Below, piece by piece: positions 13,207 to 20,296 of a stretch of 64,000 nt of DNA. How positions within the stretch are numbered: position 1 is the stretch's first letter; the number at the start of each line of letters is the position of its first letter. A program made the position numbers and the translations under genes. This DNA comes from Syngnathus acus (Eukaryota; Chordata; Actinopteri; Syngnathiformes; Syngnathidae): the NCBI RefSeq assembly GCF_901709675.1, contig NC_051087.1, positions 9,696,884-9,760,883 on the forward strand, read 5' to 3'. The notes under the pieces are model-generated. The model made no database searches, was not told the origin of the DNA, and saw nothing but the letters and a program-made list of their open reading frames with translations.

Positions 13207-16200
13207 TTGTGTGTGTTGTGTGTGTGTTGTGTGTGTGTGTAAACCTTTCGAGCCTTTATAGCAGCGGTCTCCAACCATTTGACATAGTTTAGATAAATGA
13301 AACCCCCAAGCTATAAAATCGTGTTATAGCAAACAGCAAACAAACCAACAAGCAAATAAATAATGTGGATATTCTTTGACAAAAGGCCCCATGTTGCATA
13401 ATTAGTATCACTTTAGGCACATCAACAAAATGAAGGCTGTATTTAAAATAAAACACTGATTTAATTCACAGTGTGGAAGAAATTTATTAGACCACCTGTC
13501 ACCCAGCAGCATCAATTGCTTTGATATTGACTTTTTTCATTTTCACTGAGCTCCCATTGAGTACCGTTTTGAATAGCAATGAGGAATTTCAAACTGCATT
13601 CGCCTTTCTATGAGCACATTTTTTCCACTTGTCTTCTCTGAGAAGAATCTATAAAAAATTGCTGGGTATCAATCAAACACCGACGCGATTTTCTCATCAG
13701 CAATGCAAGTGAACAACCAAATTATCAATAGTAACTTCATAACAAATTACCATTACTGTTACCATCACTGAAACATGAAAAAAATAATTTGCTCTCAACA
13801 GATTTTTTTAGCACCGATATCAACTGTACGTAGTTGTTTGTCACTTTAGAGGGTCTATAAGCTTGACTTTCAGTAATTATGCAATATGATTTGTCTGGTC
13901 CAGTACATGAAAAACCAAAAGGCTGGCGGCCGCTGCTTTAATTGGCACCCTTTTAAATACTTGGGAATCCCAAGTTCCACCCCACAGTAGCCTACATTGC
14001 AATGATGATTTATATTTTGTTTTTATTCTTATCTTGTCTGGGAGAAATCAAGTACTTTTATTGCATCATACGTATGGTCCAAGTTACCCAAAAAGCGCCA
14101 ACTTGTTAATAAGATTCCAAGAAAGCCATCGGCCATGAATCCCATCACGCCCACACGTGCATTATCAAGATGCAATATAATAGCCCCCCTTCTTCTTGAA
14201 AAGTGGCCCCCACGCTCCATCAAAATGCTGTCACGCTGGTCTCCATCAGTCGCTCTAATCACTAGTCGTGCTGTACGTTGACGCCTCTCCGCTCCGCTCT
14301 CCTTGTGGCTCCCAGGGGGAGGACAGGCAGTCAAGGAAAGCCGCTTCCACCCACCCCCATGGGGAAAATGGCAAGGCTGGGCCCGGCCTTGACACAAGGA
14401 GCCAGGCCTTACCCAACCACTCTGTCTCTCTTCATAAGGCTCCGGAGAAAAGAAAGCAGAAAAAGATTAATATAGACGAAGCTGAAGGTAAAGATACAAA
14501 GACCTCCTTCTTCTTTCTTTCTTCGATTGTCTTTTTGCTCCTGTGTTGCTGTAATGACACTAACTCGCTGGCATGTGTGCCGTACTGCACCAGCTAGCTC
14601 TATGTAGCGCACACTGAATGTAGCTTTGACTTGCCAAACTGACTCCCTATGCTTGCATGCCGACTGAACTCCAACAACGAGCACTGTTTTCACCTGCAAT
14701 TCGGAAGGTTCATTCACTTGTGTTTGTGTCCGTACGTGTTTTTTTTGCATTTGTGTGTGTGCGCGTATACAGAGTTCTTCGACCTCATATCCAAAGCTCA
14801 GAGCAACAGAGCTGACGACCAGCGAGGCCTGCTGAACAAAAGTGACCTGCAGCTGCCAGACTTCCTGCGCCTGTCACCGTCGGCGACCGGTCGAGCCGCG
14901 CCTCTGCCCTTTGACCCCGAGCCCGGTTGTTCCACCCCTCACTCCCGCAACCCTGGCAACGGTAGCGCTCGCTTGGGGAGCAAGGCCAGCCACAACGAAA
15001 GGGCAAGCGGCAGCCATATTCTCAATGCTCATCATCAGTCTCAAAGTTTGGACTCTGCGTTGGGCTCTGACATTGGAGGGTGGGCGAGCGCCAGGCCCCC
15101 TTCTTCGCTGTTTCCCGCCACAATCTCTCCCATCCACCCGTCCCAGGAGGCCCAGCACGGTGCATTCAAGGACACCGGCAGAGGGTCATCAGTCCAGATG
15201 CTGGAGGAGGACTCCTTGTCTGACCTGACTCTAGTGGGCGAAGGGGACATCAATAGTACCAGCCTCAACTACGTCACCCCCTCCAGCCTGCAGTCCAAAC
15301 CCCATCCCCAATCCCAACAGCAAGCACGGGACATTCGGCCTAGCTCAGGTACTTCCCCCGTGTGACCTTTCACCTCTCCTTTCAGCCACCTCCGAGCGGT
15401 CGTGGCCTCTTTTGAGTCAGTTTGACGTGCCCTGTTGCCCGTTTTCACTTGAGACTTGAATGCATCCACATCTCCTCCCTTTCTTTAGTCCTAACGTGGG
15501 GCAATAAAAACACTCCCTGTGGCACAGAAGCATTTGCTTTTAGTGTAACTGTACAATTGCTTACACTACAAATGTATTATAATAGTCATGTCTGCACTGT
15601 GACTTAAGTTGGTCATACACAAGACAGAAAGCTGAAGCGGGGATAAATGGATGCATTATGTCAAAGGTCACAAGATGTCCTTGGAATTTTCCTACATGGT
15701 GTGCGTATGTATCTGTGTGACTTGCTGTGGATTTTCCTTTTTCTTTCCCTGAGACTTTATAGTGAGGGAGGAGTGCAAGGATGACTCGTGGCAACCTCTC
15801 ATCCAGCACCCTTCACCAAAACAACATAATGATGCACTTTAGCCCTTTACGAACAAAACTCCGTGCGCGTGTTGAAATCACTCGTTTACCTTGACACACT
15901 AAAAGAAAGGAAATTAACTTATATGATGTACGGTTGATGTGAGCGTATCATTTCCAGCTTTGTGCACACTCGCCATACAAATGCAGATTTTCTGCTATAG
16001 TAGCATGAACGAACACATTTGCTCAGCTGTTCTTTGTTCCAACTTGAGTACAGTACACTCTGTTTTCACCACTCTCACCTCGGGCACTCCTAATGCCATT
16101 CATGCAAACACAGGCCACAGTCATTGTGCACGCTGACACTGCTTGCAGACCAAAAAGAGCCAGAAGGTTTTGCACCCACTTTTCAGTTTGTCTTTTTTTG

Positions 16201-19109
16201 CACAAAATCACAAAGTTGTTATGTTTGAAAGGTTTTCACAGAGTAGTAGCTTCCCGCAGCCACTCGAATAGAATCAGGTAGGTAAGAGGTATTTGTAATC
16301 GGACGCATTCCGTCATTTTGCCTTTCTTCTATATATGTCACAACAGAACAGATTTGAAATAAAACAATCAACGTTGAAGCGTATACTCTTAGCTTTACTT
16401 CAAAAGGTTTCCCAAATTCCAATTGTCCTTGACATTTTATTCACAGTACAGTGCCTCCATATTCATCTGCCAATCCATTTTCTCAAAGACAACACTGACA
16501 TCACTGACTACAGAACTTAAGCTGCAAACCGCCAGTGTCACCTCCATTTTAACCGAATATGTGGAATAATGTAAATATAACTATCATTTTAATAAGTTAA
16601 TTTTAACAAGGCAAAAGTCAACAAAAACTCAAATGCTTCTCAACTCACTACATTATAATGACTAAGCACTCCACCTTTTCTGTTGTGTTGTATACTTGAT
16701 GAAATATTAATTTATCTCACCTTATATTTTTTACCCTGTCAGTAAAACAAAAAGTGTTCATTTGTACGCAGCCAAACAAGTGAAATCCCCACGTTGCTCT
16801 TGTTCATCTGCATTGCAGCCATGCTGTTTCTTCAGCTCTGCTCTCTCTCAAACTGTCTGTAAATAGATAAAATAAATGTTAATATCTTGAAGTCTCTCTT
16901 TGTCTTACTAGAGCAGCCTCTATTTCTTTTTCCTGTCCTTTGGCCACTCCGAGTCCTGTGACACGGCACATGAGAGGCACATGTAGAAGCACCTAGCCTA
17001 CGGGAATGTATAACAGATATAGATATATATATAGTTCTGTTATATGCTGTGCAGATCTGTCCCACAACAAAGTTACAAGCACAATAATACAAAAATACAA
17101 TGTTGTAATATATATTTATATAATATATTTATATATGTTTTATTATTATACATATATTTATAAATCTTACAAAATATTTCCTTTTTATAATGTTATTTCC
17201 TGGTTGGTTCTCATTTCGTGCGAGAGCAAGAGAAGTGAGGGAGCAGGGCTAAGCTTTTGTTTTACGGGTACAAAAGCTTTTTCGGTGGGACTGGGCTAAT
17301 AGATGTCCATGGAATCCTTCGGTTCAGTGCCTTGTTAGGCAAGCTTTGTCATGTTCGGCTTCAAATATCTAGTTTAGTCAAATATTTATTTCATGAATTT
17401 GTTATAGAAACAAAAATTAAAGTTCATAATGGGTAACACTGCAACAAAGACATACAGATTAATGTAACGTAAACAGACCTGTGCTCCTTTGTAAACATGA
17501 AATGTTGCACAATTTTTAGCTGCGAGTACCCAATTCTCTTTATGAGAACCTTGTCTTACTATAAAAAAATAAAAGTATCTTGCTAGATGAATAAACTTCC
17601 TACATTAACAGTTTGGCTCATCATCACAAATGGCTCCATCTGCTGGTGAAAACAAACATGTGGAAACTTAGACAGACAGACAGAATACAATCACACAGAG
17701 AGAGAGAGAGGGAGGGAGACTCAGACTAGTCATATTTAATGCTTTTAAACAGGAAGCTTTTTAAAACCCAACGTTTCTGTGAGTCTCAAGTCTGTTTTCA
17801 GTTTTAAACAGAAAGCCAAATAAACAAAAAGGCAGCTATTCTTTCTGTCAGCCACTGGATGGCATCCCTACGCATGAATTTCCCATGATGTACTTGGCAT
17901 ATCGCTACACCCCCCCCCCCTCCGTCTCTCTCTCCATCCCTCTGGCTCTCCACCCCCCTCCGTCTCTCTCTCTCTCAAGCCTGGTTACAGGATACTGATT
18001 TCAGTTAACTGGGGTAAAGGGGCCCGTTCAAATGACAACACAAGCTTTATGTGCCATTTATAAAAATTAAATGAATAAATAAATGTATTCATTCACCAAT
18101 CTGACTTTGCTCCAGTGGTCAGGGTTATCTGGGGTAAGTGGAGCCACTGCAAAACTCAATTCACTGGATCAGGCTACCCATCTTAATTTCTTTTTCATTT
18201 GACTTACACCGGGGCTCTCCAATGTCGTGCACTAGGTAGCCCCAAAGGACCACATACGTACGACTGTGCCAGTGATCGGACATTATAATTCCCTTGGAAA
18301 GTGGGGCAATTGATCATTTAAAAATGTAAACCCTTGCAGAGATTTATAGAAATGAAATGTTGCATGATAATTGTTATCCATTTCCTACCTTGTTTCACAA
18401 TTGTTGATAATTAGTGCGCAAAATTATTGTGAACTACCACCCAAGCTATTGACTTCCCATAAAAGCTCTATGGAGCACATGTAATGGATAATATGCCGAC
18501 AGTGCTGTGACAGGTGAGTCTTCTTGAAGTTCATAGCAAACTTACAAGTTTTCCAAGCATGTTTGCTGTGTTTCTGTGTGTTTTTCCTCCACCACCAGTT
18601 GCTTTTTGGTGTGTGTTTTTTTTTTTACAGCAGCTTCTTTGTCCTCAGGTAAGGATAGAGGCAGATGGAGAGGGAGGGAACGAAGAGAGAGTATCAAAGT
18701 TGTGAGCAGCACAGCATCCAACCGTGCACCCCCCTCTCCATCTCCTCCTCCTGCCTCCCATCAGCCTGCTCTCCGCTCACGCCGCAAATCCAAGTCGCCT
18801 TCATCTCGCTCCAACCGCAAAGTTACCAAACAAGCCTTGGATGTGGACCAAGTTGTTGTGAGCCATGACTCTGCCAACCACAGGCAAGGCCGCACAGGCT
18901 CCAAAGAACGGCGGGGCCCTCGAGGACGTGAAGTGGATATGAAATGGGAGGACGTGGCCTCAGAGCTGCGTTACCGTGGTAGCAGGATGAGGTCAGCCGT
19001 GTATCAGACCTCGGACCTTCCCTCCATGGTCAAAGCCAAGAGACAGTTGGCGCAGAATGAGGGCAAAGGTCCAATAGAGCGAGATAAACTGAAAGCAACA
19101 TTTGTATGA
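4819..19109 (+). CDS. rgs12: RGS12, regulator of G-protein signalling 12 (3' part of gene)
   Basis: RGS12 is a GTPase-activating protein for Gi-alpha subunits that also scaffolds Ras/Raf/MAPK signalling. Visible coding exons are 4819-4840, 8369-8538, 9263-9355, 9455-9598, 10035-10217, 10294-10444, 10695-10789, 10958-11161, 11832-11905, 12016-12142, 12241-12337, 12433-12485, 14316-14487, 14773-15348 and 18631-19109. All junctions keep frame and give 879 residues plus stop from the microexon on. Domain order is RGS, RBD1, RBD2, GoLoco. RGS12 is preferred over its paralogue RGS14 because of [39 protein letters not shown] and linkage to DOK7 and LRPAP1. The PDZ and PTB domains are off the left edge. 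A shorter form stops at 15365 by reading through the 15349 donor. Confidence 0.93.
5957..6412 (+). repeat. Decayed dispersed fish repeat, interrupted copy
   Basis: The left part (about 5957-6075) begins GGGGCAGCACGGTGGCCAACTG. The right part (about 6333-6412) ends with a segment like CCAGCACACTTGTGACCCTGATGAAAATAAG. These are the two ends of a widespread fish interspersed repeat, here separated by AT-rich sequence. Related copies lie at about 19503-19716 and, inverted, 56915-57027. Confidence 0.6.
6583..6627. repeat. GT-rich microsatellite
   Basis: Impure GT/GC dinucleotide run in an RGS12 intron. Confidence 0.75.
6903..6978 (+). CDS. Candidate alternative first coding exon of RGS12
   Basis: The ATG at 6903 has A at -3 and G at +4, and an in-frame stop (6879-6881) lies just upstream. 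The reading [20 protein letters not shown] continues to a consensus donor CAG|GTGAGG. The exon leaves one G, exactly the phase needed to join the 8369 exon as Glu-Leu-Asn-Ser-Val. This would give a protein without PDZ/PTB of 743 residues (short end) or 897 residues (long end). Internal promoters are reported for mammalian RGS12. I recognise no homologue of this peptide, so the call rests on phase, Kozak context and donor only. Confidence 0.4.
7241..7260. repeat. TTGAG pentamer, four copies
   Basis: Four perfect tandem TTGAG units. Confidence 0.9.
8291..8366. repeat. Long GT microsatellite abutting an RGS12 splice acceptor
   Basis: More than 30 GT units run directly into TCTAG, the acceptor of the 8369 exon. 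The polypyrimidine tract is therefore a GT repeat. Confidence 0.95.
8369..8538 (+). CDS. rgs12: RGS12 exon: linker and start of RGS domain
   Basis: It encodes LNSVELQGC, a Ser/Asn-rich linker ending [12 protein letters not shown], then [20 protein letters not shown] and RYFS, the first helices of the RGS box. The acceptor follows a GT repeat; the donor is TCG|GTAACA. It enters in phase 1 and leaves in phase 0. Confidence 0.9.
9263..9355 (+). CDS. rgs12: RGS12 exon: RGS domain
   Basis: Thirty-one codons reading [20 protein letters not shown] and [11 protein letters not shown]. It contains the Glu-Asn pair (SEEN) and the FWxACE motif that contact G-alpha switch regions in RGS proteins. Phase 0 at both ends. 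Confidence 0.95.
9455..9598 (+). CDS. rgs12: RGS12 exon: RGS domain
   Basis: Forty-eight codons, beginning [20 protein letters not shown] and including [20 protein letters not shown]. The Asn of VNID corresponds to the invariant RGS-box Asn that stabilises the G-alpha transition state. Phase 0 at both ends. Confidence 0.95.
10035..10217 (+). CDS. rgs12: RGS12 exon: end of RGS domain and Ser-rich linker
   Basis: Sixty-one codons starting [20 protein letters not shown], which holds the Asp, Ser, Arg and Phe of the last RGS-box helices. [20 protein letters not shown] then leads to PKK. Confidence 0.95.
10294..10444 (+). CDS. rgs12: RGS12 exon: basic linker
   Basis: It encodes [20 protein letters not shown], then a basic stretch with [19 protein letters not shown], as in mammalian RGS12. 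The donor is taken as TACA|GTCAGT, because the competing GT four bases later shifts the next exon into a stop. Confidence 0.85.
10695..10789 (+). CDS. rgs12: RGS12 exon: linker before RBD1
   Basis: It reads [20 protein letters not shown] then [18 protein letters not shown] and the SSxGSLxL pattern match mammalian RGS12. Phase 1 entry, phase 0 exit. Confidence 0.88.
10958..11161 (+). CDS. rgs12: RGS12 exon: Ras-binding domain 1, first half
   Basis: Sixty-eight codons. From [20 protein letters not shown] through [20 protein letters not shown] to LFLVGGEK it matches the ubiquitin-like RBD1 of RGS12/RGS14 (human form CIHLPDGTSCVV...). An upstream AG at 10933-10934 is out of frame and is not used. 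Confidence 0.92.
11832..11905 (+). CDS. rgs12: RGS12 exon: end of RBD1
   Basis: It reads [20 protein letters not shown] then RTLF and a split Arg codon. LVLDQDC is shared with RGS14, and [12 protein letters not shown] with RGS12. Confidence 0.92.
12016..12142 (+). CDS. rgs12: RGS12 exon: Ras-binding domain 2
   Basis: It encodes [20 protein letters not shown] and [20 protein letters not shown] before RI, nearly identical to the mammalian RBD2 core. Confidence 0.95.
12241..12337 (+). CDS. rgs12: RGS12 exon: end of RBD2
   Basis: It reads [20 protein letters not shown] then [12 protein letters not shown]. It aligns with the mammalian SGEKEPLDLG...SSLDGQRVVL. It leaves one G, completed by the next exon. 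Confidence 0.92.
12433..12485 (+). CDS. rgs12: RGS12 exon: short linker
   Basis: Fifty-three nucleotides encoding [18 protein letters not shown] between a CTTCAG acceptor and a GTAAGA donor. It keeps frame on both sides and corresponds to the poorly conserved stretch between RBD2 and GoLoco. Confidence 0.75.
12669..12691. repeat. GT microsatellite
   Basis: About eleven GT units in an RGS12 intron. Confidence 0.9.
13126..13242. repeat. TA microsatellite followed by GT-rich tract
   Basis: About 39 tandem TA units (13126-13204), then GTGTGTTGTG-type repeats. Confidence 0.95.
13262..13935. mobile_element. Non-autonomous hAT-like element in RGS12 intron
   Basis: The left end CAGCGGTCTCCAACCATTT and the right end AAAGGCTGGCGGCCGCTG are imperfect inverted repeats sharing CAGCGG..CCA.CC.TTT when one is reversed. 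Flanking 8-mers CTTTATAG (13254-13261) and CTTTAATT (13936-13943) look like a degraded 8-bp target duplication, the hAT hallmark. The 674-bp interior has no open frame. Confidence 0.6.
14316..14487 (+). CDS. rgs12: RGS12 exon: linker and start of GoLoco motif
   Basis: It reads [20 protein letters not shown], then a Pro/Ser-rich part, then [22 protein letters not shown] matches a conserved segment in mammalian RGS12 and supports the upstream acceptor. A second in-frame acceptor with a better pyrimidine tract (TCTTCATAAG, exon from 14440) could give a shorter form. Confidence 0.85.
14773..15365 (+). CDS. rgs12: RGS12 exon: GoLoco motif, C-terminal tail and short-form stop
   Basis: It begins [20 protein letters not shown], the GoLoco guanine-nucleotide dissociation inhibitor motif with its Asp-Gln-Arg triad that reaches the GDP of Gi-alpha. 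A Ser/Pro-rich tail follows, ending near [21 protein letters not shown] donor at 15349 (CAG|GTACTT) links to the last exon. Without splicing the frame reads GTSPV and stops at 15363-15365. Mammalian short RGS12 also ends with a GTS-containing tail (from memory), so both ends look genuine. Confidence 0.92.
15503..15508 (+). terminator. Polyadenylation signal for the short RGS12 form
   Basis: AATAAA lies 138 nt after the TGA at 15363-15365. Confidence 0.55.
15509..18630 (+). other. Last RGS12 intron (long form)
   Basis: No exon is seen. It contains AT-rich stretches (about 17010-17170), an AG run (about 17695-17720) and C/T-rich tracts (about 17910-17975). Confidence 0.6.
18631..19109 (+). CDS. 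rgs12: RGS12 alternative last exon with PDZ-ligand tail
   Basis: The exon is entered in phase 1. It encodes a basic Arg/Ser-rich segment, then [20 protein letters not shown] and [20 protein letters not shown], ending RDKLKATFV before TGA at 19107-19109. The last four residues, Ala-Thr-Phe-Val, fit the (A/S)-T-X-(L/V) ligand reported for RGS12's own PDZ domain and for the alternative 3' exon of mammalian RGS12. The acceptor is a CAGCAG tandem, so the start may be 18631 or 18634. A further in-frame AG would give 18649. Confidence 0.88.
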
Positions 19110-19281
19110 GGAGCCCACCCACCCACTGTCTGACCTGACGGGAGCTGAGCCTCGGAAGCTGAGCTTGTTAGTTTCAAAGTGGATGTGAAGAGTGTGCAGT
19201 CAACAACTGAGGAGCAGACTAATCATATGCTCTGTCCCACTTGAACTCTGTACACTGTCATGCACAATGTGCATCTGCACA

Positions 19282-19287
19282 AATAAA
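19282..19287 (+). terminator. Polyadenylation signal for the long RGS12 form
   Basis: AATAAA 173 nt after the long-form stop codon. Confidence 0.65.
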
Positions 19288-19502
19288 ACTATACTTAACA
19301 AGTAGCTGTGCAGAAAAAAATCCCAAGAGGAACATAATGAAGAGTGAGCTATTTAGTCAACATGGTTTCTGCTCATGAAACTATACATGTCATCGATCTT
19401 CAGCCCACAATGGAATTGTTAGATGAATGTTAAAAAGACGAGGGAAATCCCCATGCCTGGAAGTTATTCAGTTTTATTAATAAGGTACACCTTTTTCAAA
19501 GA

Positions 19503-19716
19503 CAGTGGTGGCCAAGTGGCTCGCACATCTTCACCATCTGTGTGGTTGTCGGAGAACTTGAATGTGGGCTATGGCCTTCTGGTGTGGTGTTTGTTCTCTA
19601 TGGTTCCTCCAGCTTCCTCTCATCTTTTAAAATCATGTTCATTGAAACATCTAAATTGGCCCGACAACCAATCCAGGGTGTACTGTAAGCGGTATAGAGC
19701 TGGATCTCATTTCTCA
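19503..19716 (+). repeat. Dispersed fish repeat, decayed copy
   Basis: It contains the recognisable series CAGTGGTGGCCAAGTGGCTC ... TCTAAATTGG ... CCAATCCAGGGTGTACTGTA, the same family as the copy at 5957-6412. It lies between RGS12 and DOK7. Confidence 0.6.
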
Positions 19717-19773
19717 TTTGGATGCTCTCATATTGCGTCATCGTTCATGAACTATAAATACAGGAATTTTGCT

Positions 19774-19888
19774 TACCGTATTTTCCGGACTATAAGGCGC
19801 CTTATATATGGACAAAGTTTTAAAATGGGCCATTCATTGAAGTTGCGCCTTCTAGTCTGGTGCGCCTTATAGTCCAGAAAATACGGTA
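19774..19888. mobile_element. 115-bp palindromic MITE
   Basis: The ends TACCGTATTTTCCGGACTAT and ATAGTCCAGAAAATACGGTA are near-perfect inverted repeats continuing into AAGGCGC. Flanking TA is consistent with a TA target site. This terminal sequence is a familiar interspersed vertebrate repeat end. No coding capacity. Confidence 0.8.
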
Positions 19889-20217
19889 CTTTTTTCCCCG
19901 AGTGCTTTAATTGTCCAACATTACCTTTCTACTGAGAGTTGACTTAGTTATTTAAACAAGGCTAACGCTCCTTAAATACAAGTCCGTCACCAACTGGGGG
20001 TCAGATTTTGGAGATAAGTAAAATATGTGCGAGTAATGCCGTTGTAATCCAATTATGTCGTGAAGTTCAGACAACAACTGTACTAACTCGGCTGGGGCCC
20101 GGTGATGGGGGGCCTGCCGTGACTGGCGGGGGGGAATTGCAGCTTGCCCTGCTGAGGCTATTTTGAAAAGCCAAGTCACCCCCTTCCAAAACACACTCGC
20201 GCACACGCACATACACA

Positions 20218-20223
20218 CAGCTG
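20218..20223. promoter_or_regulatory. E-box CAGCTG next to DOK7 start
   Basis: A canonical myogenic-type E-box lies 20 nt upstream of the DOK7 ATG. A MEF2-like CTATTTTGAAAAG lies at about 20157-20169. Their presence fits muscle expression of DOK7, but function is inferred only from position and motif. Confidence 0.3.
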
Positions 20224-20232
20224 CTCGGAACC

Positions 20233-20283
20233 ATGTCAGAAGATGACGGATACAGTTGTCGCGGAGGGACAAGTCAAGTTTAG
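20233..20283 (+). promoter_or_regulatory. Overlapping upstream ORF of DOK7
   Basis: An ATG in ACCATGT context starts 10 nt before the DOK7 start in another frame and runs 16 codons to TAG at 20281-20283, inside exon 1. Its -3 base is A, as good as the main start. If it is in the mature transcript it would lower initiation at the true start. Confidence 0.45.
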
Positions 20284-20296
20284 AGATGGCAAAAAG
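20243..20296 (+). CDS. dok7: DOK7 exon 1: PH domain start
   Basis: It encodes MTDTVVAEGQVKFRDGKK in phase 0. The ATG at 20243 is chosen over that at 20233 because only this frame gives DOK7 sequence. Confidence 0.95.

Noticed and set aside
13041-13278. Minus-strand Tyr-Ile repeat frames
   Set aside because: Translation of the TA microsatellite.
14842-15228. Overlapping frames on both strands of the RGS12 GoLoco exon
   Set aside because: The GC-rich exon keeps several frames open by composition; only the frame with the GoLoco motif continues across splice sites.
4819-19109. Assignment of the first gene to RGS14 rather than RGS12
   Set aside because: RGS14 shares the domain order, but the RGS box ([27 protein letters not shown]), the RBD2 string [16 protein letters not shown], the alternative ATFV end and linkage to DOK7 and LRPAP1 all fit RGS12.
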